64,000 nt of DNA from Schistocephalus solidus (lineage: Eukaryota > Platyhelminthes > Cestoda > Diphyllobothriidea > Diphyllobothriidae), in assembly GCA_017591395.1 (NCBI GenBank), contig WEDG01004256.1, positions 124,001 through 188,000 of the forward strand, given 5' to 3'. The notes under the pieces are model-generated. The model was not told the DNA's origin, searched no databases, and was given only the letters and a program-made list of their open reading frames with translations. Position numbers and translations under genes: made by a program. Of the stretch, positions 14,301 to 29,300 are shown one piece after another. Within the stretch, counting starts at the first letter, position 1; the number at the start of each line of letters is the position of its first letter.

Positions 14301-17300
14301 ATTTCAAAATATTTCGGTCTCCTCGGAATGCCATCTTTTAAACGAGTTTCTTTCTGACCACCGGCAGAAAGAATGCTTTGTAAAAAATGTTTGCTCAAAT
14401 AGTATACATTCTTCTCATTGTTTTTCGATGCCGTTGAAAATTCACACATGTATTCAAGAACCTGTGCAGAAATATTCTTGCTCGTACTCAGTTGGTAGCA
14501 CACTACGCCTTCTTAAAATTTTATACTTAACAAGTCATCTTTTGGTTTTGAAAAAAAATATGTCCGATTCCCGTGTAACTTTGACCTCGACCTGTCGTTA
14601 CACCTGTCTTTAGGCTTCCTTAACTTCATCCTGTATCCATTCTGTCCGAGGAAAATCACACACTTTTCTCTGTTAGGAGGAAGAGTTCACATAATTCTCA
14701 TTAAATTTTGCAACGGATGTAGATCATGTATACTTTATAGGCAAAATTAATAAATTGAGGGATACGATGTATTGTGAATCAATATTTCACAGTCTTGAAA
14801 AACCTCATGATTAAAATTTTTTTTTAAACCGAAAGCTATGCTTTTTTCAAGTTTTAAAATTTAAAGAAAATGTCTTTCGTTACCTAAGGAGTATCAGAAA
14901 AAGTCTTTTCATGCATTCAGTTAAACCGAGTCGATAATGGGAACCATCTCACGGCCGCGTTGGTAGGGTATGCAAATGCATCTGTTTGGGGAAATGAATT
15001 ATCAATAAAATTATGTAGTTTTTAAACTATGATTTTGCGAGGTACAACCACGTTCACTGGACCTTCGGTTCATAAGAAAAAAGAGTTCAACATTTACTTC
15101 ATTAGGGCATTTGCTCAGCTCAGGTTCTTGTCTGTGCTTGTCTGCTTAATTAACTTTCAGCCTAATAGGTAATCTCCTGTTTGTGGTCTCTCCCCTAGTT
15201 TCAACGATTGTTTGCCTTGGATGGCGAAGGAGGCTGGTATAGGGAGATAATCAATATTTCAGGAAAACACCTGTCTCTAGACGTTGGAGTAGATGTTCAG
15301 AAGTGGAAATACCCGTGGAAATCCAAATTCTGTAGAAAATTGGGGACGAAACGTAATTGTACTCAAATAGGCCTGAATTCGGGTACCTTAATTAGCAAAA
15401 ATAGCTGGAAAAATATAAGAGAATTGCAGCTTACAAAACTACGGACCTTGTTAATCTTCTACCATCATTGACTACATGTGCATCACTCTGGGGCTTCTCA
15501 CAGCAAAACGTTTAGTGGATGCAAATGCTGTTTAAATATGGCAGCGGGTAAAGAATGGTGCTGAAAAAGCCGCCAGAGAAGAAGGCACATAGGTAACCTG
15601 TAATTCAATGAATAGAATAATATGCACAAGAGGAGAGATGCTGATTTTAACCAGAAATTACAACGTTAGTGCCGGAGACAACAAATATAATATTGGTTTT
15701 GCGGAATGCTTGTTGAATTCCAAATTCTCCCGAGGGATTCCCAATTAATCGGCCAGGAAAGACTGCAAACAGGGTGGCGGGGCCTCAGCAGGCAGGCGAG
15801 ACAGCCGCTGGAAGAATTGCAAACACGTTACCCAAGTCGCTCTGGCGTTGGTTTCTTAGGAAGGTTATTTCCGATGACCATCTGACTCTTTGGTCTAAGC
15901 TTGGTAGAACAATTCGTGGGAAAAAATTCAAAAATTACGTTAGCAAGAGATTAATTTGTACTGAACAACGTTCTAATAGAAGCCGGGGTTTAGCCCTGTG
16001 GCATCTAAATGTATTTTAGAAACTACAATAGTATCTTTTCAAATCTCTTACCATTCTATGCTTTTAGATGAGGACTTATATTCAAGAGACAGTTCAAAAC
16101 AAAGCACTTATCATCGAAAGACATGAATATCGCGAGGATCTACTTCTACTGGTTACAAAAACTGCAAAGCATATCTGCAGTCGACTAGCAGAAACGATAA
16201 CCGCTTCTGATGGGACTACCGTCGCCTGGGCGGACGCTCTCCAGCAGCCGGATATTCGCAAACATCTGGGCAGCAGCATGCCAAATGAAATAAGCCTAAA
16301 TAGGAGCCTCGCATTTTTCCTGTGTGATGCTTTCGACTGCATGAATGCCGTTCTCCTTTACCAGCAAATATCAACCTATCTTGGTGTTGTGAGTAAGGCG
16401 GCCTTTCGGGCAGCTTTAGTTCCTTTTATTTGGCTAGATAATTGTTCGATTTTAAGTGGGTAGTCATTTTCTCCCGTTGCTGCTTACAAGGACGAATAAT
16501 CGGAGTAAAATGCCGAGGTTTACTCACAGATCTGAGTAACGTTTTTAGAATTTCTGAATCCTTTTTAGTTTTCACAAAAAACACGTGATTGAAAACTCGG
16601 GCGTTTGCGTACCATTGTCCAAAATTTTAAGGACGAAAACTAGGCTTCATAAATCAGAGTTGATCCGTAGAATTTATGTGACCTGTGTCTATTTGCATAA
16701 AAAATCATGCTGCATTACTTATCAGCCTTTGTTGAACGCCTAGACTCCTGAAGTTTTTAAACGAAATTTATGCTATTTCCCATCCGAGTTTCAGATGGAT
16801 GAAAGGATTAATCATCTCTCGCCTTTGAGCAACCAAAAAGAGTCGGATTTGATTTCGTCACAAGCGGCCAATGAAATTCGATGTTTAGTGTTTTTAAAGC
16901 TCGAATTCCTGCAAATCGTCAGCTCTACTAGAGACTTTGTGTCCCTTTCATTGCCGATTGATAATGATCGATTGGCTCAGCTGAAAACCATTACCGACGT
17001 GGGCTTTCTTCGAAGTATTCCACCAACATACTCGATCCTGAACTTTCCAATCTACCGCACGGTTCATTTTCTGCCCTATTTAGTTTTGAGCGAGGTACAT
17101 CGGTGCCTCGCAAGCCCGTGAGTTCCTAAATTTTCGCAGTTTCCCAAGAGTCAATCTGTTAAAGGCTTAGAGAAGTTCAGTATAGTTTTCTAATGTGGTT
17201 TGCATTCAATAGCAATACGCAATTATCCATAACCAGTATGCTGTTCCGTTAGTTTGAACTTTTTCCTAAATCAAGATTAAATCGTTAGTTCGTGTAAAAG

Positions 17301-20300
17301 GGAGACTGATCTTGATTCCTCTTTCTGACAGCTTCGCACAAGTCTGAAAACTGTCTGTGCTTCTCTTTACTATAGGTTGAATCTGGCGTAGTTGATGTGT
17401 CTTGAACATATACTAAACGACAAATTTCGTAATAACTACACAATAAGAATGCAAAGCTTGTTTTCTCAACTGTTTTTCAGACAATACCTTTCTAAAATCT
17501 TTACTTTCTTAATCGTCCGTACTCATCATTTCTTGCCTAAGTGTTTCTGTCCGTCAAACAGTAGGCGAAAAAGGTACAGCTAGCGGGATGCCCCCATTCA
17601 AAACCGGCAAGTACTAAATAATAGCAGTTGTCTTCTAGGATAACCAGACCAAAAGCTTTCTGAAGGATAAGAATTTCCAAACTGTTGATAATTTTTCAGT
17701 ACTTTGCGCTTTCTCATGGCGTAACCAACACAGTGGAGCATTAGTTTAAGGATGTCGATAAAATTATGCATTTTATTCTTCTAGCCAAGGGATGAAATAT
17801 TGCTCAGTTGTCCTGCTTCATCACAAAATGACAAATGAGTCAAGTTTTATGGGAAGAAACCAGAGGAATTCGCAATAAGGCTAAGTTTTTATTGCCCGTG
17901 ATTCCTAACTTTTAATGTGCTAAGCGAGACCAAGTCGTTAAAAAGAATAGAACTGAATCCACAATAAAACCTCCCACAAATCCCACTTTAGGGATATTCG
18001 TGATTTAAAAAAGTTAAATTTTTACCAAGTGATGATTTCCACTGTCTGGAATCTGCTATTTCTTCACTTATGTCCAGTGATATCAAAATACAGGAACAGT
18101 CGATGGGCCTTTTATGGTATTGCATTCGAAATCTCGAGGCCAGTCCGCACAGCGTTCACTTATTTGACCGACCCTTCGCCGGCGGCCCTTCCGACCCTAC
18201 TCCACTCTACCTGCCTCTGCTGGAAATTGCCTGTGACGTAGCCCCAGCTCTGCTCGCCCACTGGTTGCAGGAAGATGACTTGGACGGTGACGGTTCACAC
18301 AAACCCGAGAGTGAAGCAAGTTATACAGTGCGACAGGCGGGAGGCGAACTTGGCAGTGAGCCGACAGTAACGGAGGACCGAGAGCAGCTCAGGCTGATGA
18401 CTGTACAGGTAGATGGAGTCCCCGAAAGCGGCTTTTTGTGCACATGTTACGAGGGGGTGAAGACGAACGCTACCGTTATTTCGAACAGGAGATTTTAGAT
18501 GGCTGTTTGACCATATAGCGCACACACTTAGGGTGTACTTGAAAAAACGCGTCACCTGTGTCTTAAGCGTCACTAGTTATGCAGCTGGTAGGCAGGCTGA
18601 ATTTGAAGGTCGCCCAAAATTCATCACACGATACATCCGGAACGAAAATGTTTTCAGTTAAATCCACTATGCCTGTTAGAACTTACCATCGAGGGAAAAA
18701 TTATGACAAAACGTAGACCGCCTCCTCCCTTACCTTTGAAGGATCATATTAGGAGTCCAACTTTTCTGTCCAACTTTTCCACGGGAAGTGGTGTACATTT
18801 CGGTTATTGAATTCCTAAAATATGATATATATGGGTCGGAGTCAAGATACGTCTATAAACTTCTATTTGAGTTCCGTGGGAAGAATTTTAATTAGGGGAA
18901 ATCTGCATTTTTATCCGAACGGACCTCCAGACCTTCATCGTTCAGAATTGTTTTAAATACGATAATTGAATGCAGATATAACAATGACTTTTTGCACAAA
19001 CTACTGTCGGGTCTTATCTGAGCGTCTGATTTATGCACAGTAAAGTGCATCTAAAATAGGCCGTGAAGTGGAGACTTAACCTAGCTCGTTTTTAAAATGC
19101 TTTAAGTAAAGCCCCCACAACCAAAACTGTCATCAAATATTATTTGGGGAATTTTGTCATCCAGACTTTGTTAGCGTCAACTACAAATAAAACTCAGAAA
19201 ATTGCGGTCAGATGTTTAACCGCAAAGAGGTGAAACAATAGAAGGACTCTGCAGCCATTAGGTAACGCTCATTGTGTATTGAAAAATGTTTCCTTTGCTG
19301 AATTTAGCGGTGATTCCACCTGACTTAAAAAGCCCTCATGATTTCTCGCAGAAGTGAGACTTACTCACGCTTGATGAACAACTGCGTTGGATATGGTGAA
19401 CCCATCGTCATAAACGGAGACTGAATGTAAAAGTTTTGGCGCAATTTCCGTGCCTTGAAAACCCTGTGGAGCTAAGACTTCAGCTGGCCTCCGCACCACC
19501 TTCCGTTAGGCAGTGGCATCAGCTTTAAGATGCCAGTAATTATTGTGTAATGCGAGCAACAAACAACATTCACAGATCACGTTGACTGTTTATTTTGGAT
19601 GGCGGAAAATAGTCTCGCGACGCCGCAGTGAATGCGAGTTGCCACGTTCGAACCGAAGTCGGCCTTGATCGAAGTACCGTTTGCGAGCAAAAGTATCTTT
19701 TTTACACATGCACGACGACAACGATGACGACAGATAATTGCAAGTGGCGGCTTCTACTGTAGCCCCACGCAACGGATACAACAACGGTGACTTCTAATGA
19801 GGCAGACATGCGCAAAACCTAGCGCACCCGCTCGCCCCCCCTTCCTACTCTACGGTGCTTCAATAGTGAGACAAGGTCATTACGACTGCTGGTGGGCTGG
19901 AACGAACACGCATTGCCAATGTTTTATAGGCTTAGCGGACGACTAAACTGGCGGACACCCGGTAAGTATTGAAATATGGCAATAAATCCAGTGATACCTC
20001 TGAGTAGCAGTATTTTGGAAGACTCGATCACCATTCTCTCCATTTGGCAAAAGCCCGATCCCTCTTTTTTTTCGTTTCAAGCTAACAGCCATCAACCAAG
20101 AAGTGTACCTTTTGGTCAAAGTTGTGACTTGTGGATAATAATGTTCGCAAATTTAAAAGCCAACCCGACTACGGTAGCAAGCTATTTTACCTTTGACATT
20201 ATATTCTGTTGGACGTGGGGAAAGGATAAGCTTTTCTTTAAAAAAAACGAAATTCCCACCGTCAAAAGTTCTTAGAAAACGCACTAACATATATGATGAA

Positions 20301-23300
20301 CTGCATCAACTGGCACAAATAAACACAGATAAACTTTCACTGCAATTTAAAAAAATTGGCGTTTCACATTCAAAATTCAGTGATACGACGCTAACAGGGC
20401 TGTACAGTTAGTATAGCCACCGTCTGTTACCTAAGCTTAAGGTGTAAATTTGAAATTGTAAAAGATGCGTAGGACATTTGCAAGGCGAAGTAATTAAGTA
20501 GTCAAACAGGACTGACGACCGAAGTCAGCCTCGTCAGTCGCTAAACCGAATATCGAACGGTTGGGGAAAGGTTATTATGGCCCAGCAGTATCCCAGTAGT
20601 GGAGCGATACAGGAATTGATTCCAGCGAAAAATTTTGTCTGACTATATTATTAGCCATACGCACTCACAATGAACGGAACTCAATGCTGTAGCGAACTCA
20701 AATACCCTGCCGGAAATCACTCCATAGATGTCTAACAGTTTCCACCCTTTGGAAATGCTTTAGACTGACTATGCTAAAGCGCTGTGTATTACTGTTAAAA
20801 AGGCTTGCTCTACGCAGTTATCTCGCGTATTCGTACGCCCTTGCATAGAGATAAGTACACTTATGGTCCAACCAATCCATAGGGTAGGTTCAAGAATCAC
20901 AGGACTCATTTCAACACCATGTTTTTTGACAATACACATACAGACTGCAACATTTTTCCCATCCCTTTCGAGGGTCTTCTCATTTTACCGGTTTACTATT
21001 GCGCAGAGGATTCGTTATCGAGAATAAAGGTCACACAACAATGCAAAGGCTGGAGGGAGAAGTAAATCTACGCAAGCTAACTAGTCAGCGAAAGTTCTCA
21101 CATTGGCAGTTGACATTGATTGAATTGTCAACAATGAGATAAGCATTCCAACACGACTGTCAGAGTCGCTCAGTTCAGGAAACTTTTAACTGACTTGACG
21201 AATAATTTGAAAGAGCTTTTGGGTGTGCCGTCGCCTGAAGTCTGATCTGTGGAGGCCTTCAACCTGGTGCAATAGTCCTCTTATTCTCTCTCAGCTGACT
21301 TTGACCTTAGTTTGTGGTTTTCAGAATTCCTTTTTGTCAAAACGCACCTCAATCAGGTAGGCCGTCACTGTGACATACCTCAACCCTCCGAGCCGTAGTA
21401 TTTTCGCATGAGCAAAACCTGCCGCCAGAGCAAATTCACTCTTTATTGGGGTACATTGCAGAATAATCATACTTATGGTTTTCGACAGTGGGGAACCCAA
21501 AAGGGTCGAAGTGAACCATCTGAGAAGAATAAAGAAGGAGACGTCTAGCAGTGAGAAAATGATATATTTGCAATTCCACACTTTTAATCAAAAAGATCTT
21601 GAATGGGACTATAATAAATAGAGATTTTTAGGAATTCAGAAAATCAGCCAATATGCCAAAACTATATAAAGCTGAAAATTAGCACTGCAGAAAAATAGGT
21701 GGCCAACTCGCATGTCTTATGCCGATCTGGCTGCCGGCAGTTCTACATTTTTCCATTCCCATAGAATGCATCTTCTCTCATGTCTTTTCTTGTTAGAGTG
21801 GCCGAAAGTTTACCGACTCGGCATACGCCGGTGCACGTGGCAGTAAATCATCCAGGTTGAGATGCCGACTGTCTAGCTCTGAGCATAGGGAGGATCTTTC
21901 AGCAACTCATATCGGTACCAATTCTACCACGCATTTCCAGACCATCCTACCGCACTTTTCTTTCTCCCTCAAACGTGGGCCAAATGCGCATCTGGAGTGG
22001 AGTCTGGACAGCATCCAGCGTCTTCTTCTCCTAGTGTTATGGTTCCTTTACCAGTGTCGGGATACCATTTTGACTGAGTGGATGCTGCGGACTGCAATGG
22101 AAATGATGGAAAGGCTCAACAGTCTACTTATAATGGCTCTGCACTATTTCGAGTACAAGGTATGGGCTTATGAGACTGTTTACCTTGTCAATGTAATTAT
22201 GGAGATCCTATTCCCGTTTGCGTCCTTGGGGCAATGCAATGCCCTCATGTATGATGGCAGAGCAACAAGCAAGAATCAAGTACAGTGAGTGATGAAAAAG
22301 ACGGGCAAACTTAACAAATCATTTCCGACTGAATGACCATCACCAGTTAGCCACAACCAGGAACATTGGTGTTGACTCTGTAGCTGGAGCACTGGGATTC
22401 AAAGTTGCTAGAAGCGAACCAGCTGATCAGGGTAGAGCATAATCATTTGACGATAACGAAATGGGAGTGCCCATTTCGACCTTATTTCCTTAATTATTTG
22501 TCTTTATAAGCTAAACACTGATAATCGAGAAGATATAAAAATAACTCCCCTGGAAACTTTACATTCACAACCTTCCGAAAATTCTTTAGACACAGTAATT
22601 TTAATCCGACTTCAAAAGATAAATTTGATCTTCACCTTGAAGATAAGACTGAAACCTACTTTTAACCTTAAGGAACCACGGCGAGAGCTTATGGAGGGCT
22701 TCCAGTCAAACGCAGTACCTCACTGCGTCGGTGGTGCAAATGTATCACCCAACAAAGACATGCCGCTATCACGTATGTCACTCGGTTCCCTTCATCTAAC
22801 TCGATTTTCTAACTTCACTTTATCTTTCGAAAGCCGCTCTTTTCATGCTTCTTTAAATTCTTAAAGTTTTGGGTTATTTGAATTGCATTTCATTAAATAA
22901 TCTGCTTCAGTTTGTCTGCAACAACTTTTCTTGGTCCGCTGGCATTCTAGTCAACTTCATTCTTGGCCTCGTTCATCGAGTATTCAGCTAAAATCTGTTG
23001 TTTTTCTGCGACCCAATTTCCGTTGATCTGAAAATCTAATCTTCATTGCAAGTGTATTTTTCTAAGACCACTTTACGCAAACCCGAGCATTTACATTGCC
23101 ATATCGGGTAGACATCGGCATTTTCATTCCTTCGACAATTTACGGTTCCCATATATAATATGATAGGTCATTGCACTGGATAAATCCATTCAAGATTTCA
23201 ACGGTTCATTGAGGGTTAAGTGTCATCCTCTTGCCAAAAATATACGAATAATAAAACTTAGGACCGTTTCAGCCCCTATCAGATGTGCCAAATCCGCTGG

Positions 23301-26300
23301 ACACTCGATGACGCAGATGCCATCATCCTTCGTTCGTGATATTCTTTTGGAATCACCGCCGTGGCAATATTCACACTTAAATTGTACTTGTGTTGAAAAG
23401 AGAAAATTGCTAGCTAAAACGGTTGCCTCTATCGTCTGCAATACGCTGGAACTCATAAGTGTCGTAAGTTTATTTCCTCTTTTTCCTTGTCTTCTTCTAT
23501 TTTTCCTATCATTTTACAAGTGCTTAGATTCATCTTTTTGTCCGTAATAATTTCTTCTGTATTTAGGGAACATCGTGATAATTGTAAGAGCATTTTGAAC
23601 TAAATGTCTTGTTACTTTTTCAAAGTCGATAGGTCATTGAGTGCTTTTAATACTTACGTAAATAATCGGGGTGCAATTTTGACAGATTTACAAATGAGTC
23701 TGCGCCGTTATTTATGAGCACCTTCAGGCAGAACTTTGCGATAAACTAAAGAAATCAGGAACGTAGCTTCTTCTGACCGTATAAGGCAAGGTTTATATGA
23801 GGAACTTCCCGACTCAACATCGCAACATGTTGAAAACACAACGGCGATTTACAAGTGTGTACTTCAGAGATCTATGTGTGTACCGCTATTGTCAGAAAAT
23901 GCTGGTTTTATAATCTGAGTTCTGCAAACGTGCTCTCTGGCTTAAATTCTGTCGAGTAGCACTCCTTGTTGGCAGCTTGAAACAATTTTACAGATAAATC
24001 CGGGAGCAGTTGGACTTACTCTTCATTCCACTACTGTCATGACCATGACTTGCGAATGGTAACTGTAGTTCGTTTATTGCACGCTGTCAGAACTTGGGAA
24101 CTTGGGTGTGAATTTGTCCATAACAGAGTATATTTTTGCCTTTTTTAACTTTCGAGAAATTTAGTGCGAGGTCGGAGTAAATCCTTCGGAACAAACATTT
24201 TCTGGCTCGGTCCAAAATTTTATGCGGATTTTTGAGCTGAAATCCATCAGACACTGCGGAATAACTGCGTTGTATTCACAACCTGTCATCTGGAATTCAG
24301 TAGTATAAACTACATACTTATTCACCATATTTACAGCACAGGTACTAGAGTTGAGTGGTTTCCATCCTGATTCACTTTTGGCCCATCCTCCGTGTTCGGT
24401 GGCAAGGCAGAATCAGGCCAGCCGATGGTGGACGTAGGCAAACTGACTGGCAATGCTAGACATCCCATCTACTACGCGCACTATAAATGACTTGCTCCCT
24501 AATTCTGTACAGACCAGGTTTCAAACAGCTAATCTGGGTCTCATATCGCTGGCAGTATCACGAAGGTAACTGTAAGTAGGAGCTATCGTGACCTCATCCT
24601 GCGTCCCGAGTACGACCACGTTATGCGGTCAGCTGGAAATCCCAAAAATCACGACTCTTTAGACGTGGTAATTTTAGAAAGTATCTTAAGTGCTTTATAA
24701 TGCTACATTCGGACTAGATCGACACCATTTTATCAATTGCCTCCCATACCAAGCACAGTTCTGGATCAAGTCGACTGGAGGAGAGATTGGTTGCTGTGTT
24801 CGAGATGAAGTAAAACCTTCGCCAAGCGTATGCCACACGAATATGTGGCAGGTACCCAGGTAGATTCCTCACAACTTGACTAGCCCACGGAAGCTCCGTT
24901 TTTGTCAAGGTTAAAAGCGGAACAGACCGAGTAAACCGAGCAACCATAAACGTAATGAAGTGTATGTACGGCTTAGAGGGGATAATTTGCTAGTTTAGGA
25001 AGGCAGGGGTGCTAAAAATGAGCGAAGTGGCCCACAGTAGATGCGCTAGCACATAAAATGTTAACCGACATTTTGAAATCGATACTTAAGTGACTGTTAA
25101 TTTTAATTATCATGCACAGTAATGCAATGATGTATCAGTCACGGCAGGGTGCTGGCTTTTCGCCAATTTTTTTTCGGCTTCCTGCAGCAAAAACTTTCCG
25201 TAAAAAAGCGATGGCATAATTAGTATGCAATTTTCCCGTTGATTTCGATGCCCTGATAAATTCAAATATAGGTAACAGAAAACATTGCAAAAATATTATA
25301 TTTGTACTCATTTAGTTGCAAGTTGCGTCTTTTTCAAATTATACACTTGCACAAAGGGTATCTTTTGGTTTAAGAGAGCTTTTGATTATCAGATTTGTAA
25401 GATCTTTAAACTTTTAAATTTAGTTGCCATTTATCTCCTCCATTTACATGTGAAATTTCTTCTATGTACATGGGCTGGTCAATTTTTGCCCATTTGATGC
25501 CGTTAATTACCACTGTTTGTTTATTTTAATGACCGCACTGAGGTCAATTAAGCATCATTTTGAAGGAAGACAATCTAGAGCAAATTTCGCAACTTGTTCA
25601 CAGACGACCGTTCATGATGCAGAGCGTTGCAGCTTTCGGTCACTTCTTCCGGTTTTATCAGCTTTACGTACCAATTTTTATCCGCGGTGAATGGAGGTCT
25701 TTTTGCTAAAAATTTTGTAATGATGTATTCAGAATAAAGTGTCTCCCTCTCATAAAGACTTGTGCCTGTTTATTTATTTATGCTGCTTATAAGGTATAGA
25801 ACAAATTCCATATTCATTGCGGAATGTTTTGACTCTCATCTGACGTCTTCGTCATAGCGTACAGAAATTTTTGATTTCCCTTAGAAGGAATGTATACAGC
25901 ATGTAGTTTGAAACTCTGAATGCAAGTTTAACGGTGGGTCCGATTCGAAATTACTCGGTAATTGAAACCTTTTTTAAACCGAAAAATGCCCTTTCATCAA
26001 GCATAAAATTTGAAATTGATGTTACTTGATACCGCGTACATACAAGAAGGAATATTTTTATGTTTTTGTATCATTTATAGTTGAATTTAAAACCCCATCG
26101 AAAATTAATGAGACAAATGCCTACCAACCATGTAATCATCCTTTTTACAGAGTGTAATTTTTGTAGGCATCCGGGAGAAGGTCGTTGAATACTCGGCGTC
26201 CCGCCGATAATCAAAATTAAAACGTTGCTTAAATAATCATTGTGAATCGAAAAAAGAAATTTCAGAATTTCGGTTGTTTCATGAAACAGCCCACCTACCG

Positions 26301-29300
26301 AAATCCAGTTGGGAAAATCGGATTACAGCATTCGTTTTTTTGCCTTTCTTTTCCTAATAAAGCTGGTTAATCTGCCTTTGGCGGAAACCCCTAAAGTAAA
26401 GGAACACCATCTATTAGCTCATATTTTGGTCAGCCTAGTGAAACAGAGCATAAGTGATAGCGTTTTGGCTTTGCAGACCTTTGACAGACCAGAAATTCCG
26501 CAAAACCTAGGAATTGGCGGAGTAGACCAGCCGGAAAGTACGAACAACATGCTGGTTTCTTCACGTCTTCTTGTCAACGTCTCTAGAACTTACCTCTATG
26601 GACTTACAAGACAACAATGTGCCAGCAGTTTCCGCATGCTCTGCCGCGGTTTATGCTACCTAATGGGCAAGGTGTGTTTCCCTAGTCCTGTTTATCCTCG
26701 CTTTTTCCGGTCTCTTTCTTGTAATTTAATGCAGATATTGAGTTCTTTTCTTATCCCCTTCTGTTCTTGAAGTCATTTGCCGTTTTTGCTGATTCAGTAC
26801 ACTAGCCTACCATGCAACCTGATTTCTGACTACTATCCTTTCAGTAGACATCTAACTTTGCAACAACCAACTCGCTAAAATTTCTAAATTGTGTCGGACA
26901 GTCACTGTCCTGTTTGTACTTTGTACAAACTACTTGCTATCTGGAAGTCTTTTTTCCGAAATTTTGCCAACTAGTGGATGGAACTTTGGACAGCAGTCTT
27001 AAAACTTATTGTAAGCCCATTATCAGTTGTCTGACCGAAGAATTTAATTCAAAATAATGTCCCACTGCTAATTTCATGGTAATGGCTTTCTTTATTTTAT
27101 CAGTTTCCGAAGTTCTTCTTCGAGGAGGCCCACGCACTCACCTTCTCCATTTGTTACGTTCTCTCCCTTCTGCTCGTCTCCTCTGCCGAAAATCCGCGCC
27201 ATGGTTACAGCCGTATTTTATCAAATGTTTAGGCAGTGTCACCGGCTGCACAAGGTGAGACGAATCTACTGCATCCAATGACACGTGCACTGGGTCTCTG
27301 TGACTCCAACTGACCGCTTCCTCTTTCACAGTAGGGTCTAATGCATCCACCAGAAAGTGGAAACGAGCCTGCACTCAAGAACTTACACTCTTTCTCCGTA
27401 AATACTTTGAAAATTGTCATTGTCAATGAGTAGACTGGCTGCTTTCAACTAACTAGTTATCGGCAACCGGTCATACTTAACCTAATGTCAGGCAGAATTG
27501 CGGTTTGAGTAGGGGCCCAGTCAGTCAGTAGTCTTTCCGCTTCATCAGTTGAGCCATAAGCCAGTCAGCTTTGATCGTAAATATTCAAAGTCGGAGGTAA
27601 AGATTTCGACCGATATGCACTTCTGCTTTTGAGCTTCATTTCAGAGGCCTCTCGATTATTTATTACTTGCCACTTTGAAACCGTCCACTGGAGTTAGAGA
27701 CTGGAGTTCCAAGGCAAAACGGAACACCCGTTTTCGAACGAAAAATCAAAATAGGCTGACAAAGGCCGCCTTGATATGACTTCTAATAAACCCTGGCAAG
27801 GAGCTAATACGCAAGTTCGCTGGGAAAGCCGAACACAGGGCCTCCTGTGCAGTTGATGGCGGCAGCTGCACACTTGGCACATAGGTAAAGACCGAGACTT
27901 TTCAATCTAATGATGGCAATTGCATATGTAGCCAGAGTTTAGCAACCATTTGCTTTCAGTTAAACTTTGGAAACTCTAGTTGACAGTGACTTCTAAAAAC
28001 ATTTATCCCTCTACCGCTATTCAGACAATTCCATACTGTTGGCCTTTGTTTATTCGGCCTTAATATTACGTTTGAAAAAGATCAAAAGTGTTTAAGTCAT
28101 TTTTTGCAAGAAACGTTAAGATCGGAACGCGTGGCGCTGTGCGGTGGAAAAGGTGCAGGACAATGTTCTTTCTTGTATTTAGTGTGCAGCAAATTACATC
28201 TTCAACTGTTCTACTTTAGGAAAGGGTATCTTTCGGTTTTGAAAAAAAAACTTGTCCAATTTCGAATAATTTTGAACCCGACCTACCGTCACACTTGCAT
28301 TCAGGGTTTCCAAACTGCATGCTGTATGCATTCCGTGTAATTAAAATCGCAAATTTCTATACGCTATGAGGAAGAGGTCACATAGTGCTCATGAAATTTT
28401 TCAATAGATTGTACGAGGCTTTATGAGTATACATTTTACGGTCTTCAAAAAAATTCCTTAATTAGAAACTATTTTTGTAAAACAACCTAAAGATACCTTT
28501 TCTTTGAGTATAAAATTTGAAGCCCATATAATTTGGTCCAAACGTAGTGCAAGAAAGACCACTGTTGTATGCTTTCCACAATATATATTTTAATATATAA
28601 GGGCATCAAAAATAAATGCGAAATATTCCTACTACTTAAATGCTATTTTAGTGTGGAATTTTTCAATGGTTGCAAAGAAGCTTGTTCAAAAGCCGGCATC
28701 CTGACGCGACTGAAACATCTTGGGAGTATGCTGCACGATAATCAATATTACAAAACTACTTGATATTTCAGGAGATAACAAATCTAATGTATTTCATAGC
28801 AAAATGCTTTCACATCAGCATTGAATCCTGGGGCCCAGAGTTGAACACATGTCAGCAGATAAAGTCTTTTATTGCCCACTTGCTGGATGACCTTTTTTCT
28901 GCAGAAGGGTTCCGAGCTTCCAACGTTGGTTTATAAATTAAAAATATGTAGGACTTCCTTCCGACAGAGGGAGATTGGTAATCCTGAAATGTTTTCCTGC
29001 ATACTATCGGGTTTCACCTGGTCTGACTCCTTGGACCCTTTAAACTCTATGATATCTTTGCAAAGGAAGCTTAAAAAATGGCTTATTTGTACGCTGTCCC
29101 CTTTTTGAAGCGGTTTTTGTCAGCCGAAGCTGATGTTGTGTAAGCATGGTTTTACTGAAAAAGTAGTTCTTTGTTTTTAGCACCTCTTCTTCTTGAGCTG
29201 CGAAATGACTTTGAGCGTCCAACTGCACCTATACGGCGGCCTCCAAATCCTCGAGGACATTACAACTTTGCTAAAGAATGTGGATGAGGGTGTGGATGAA

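Noticed and set aside
16094..16342. Minus frame over DOCK exon g
   Set aside because: Mirror of a real coding exon; no motif of its own.
27138..27426. Minus frames over DOCK exon m
   Set aside because: Shadow of the + strand exon and intron.
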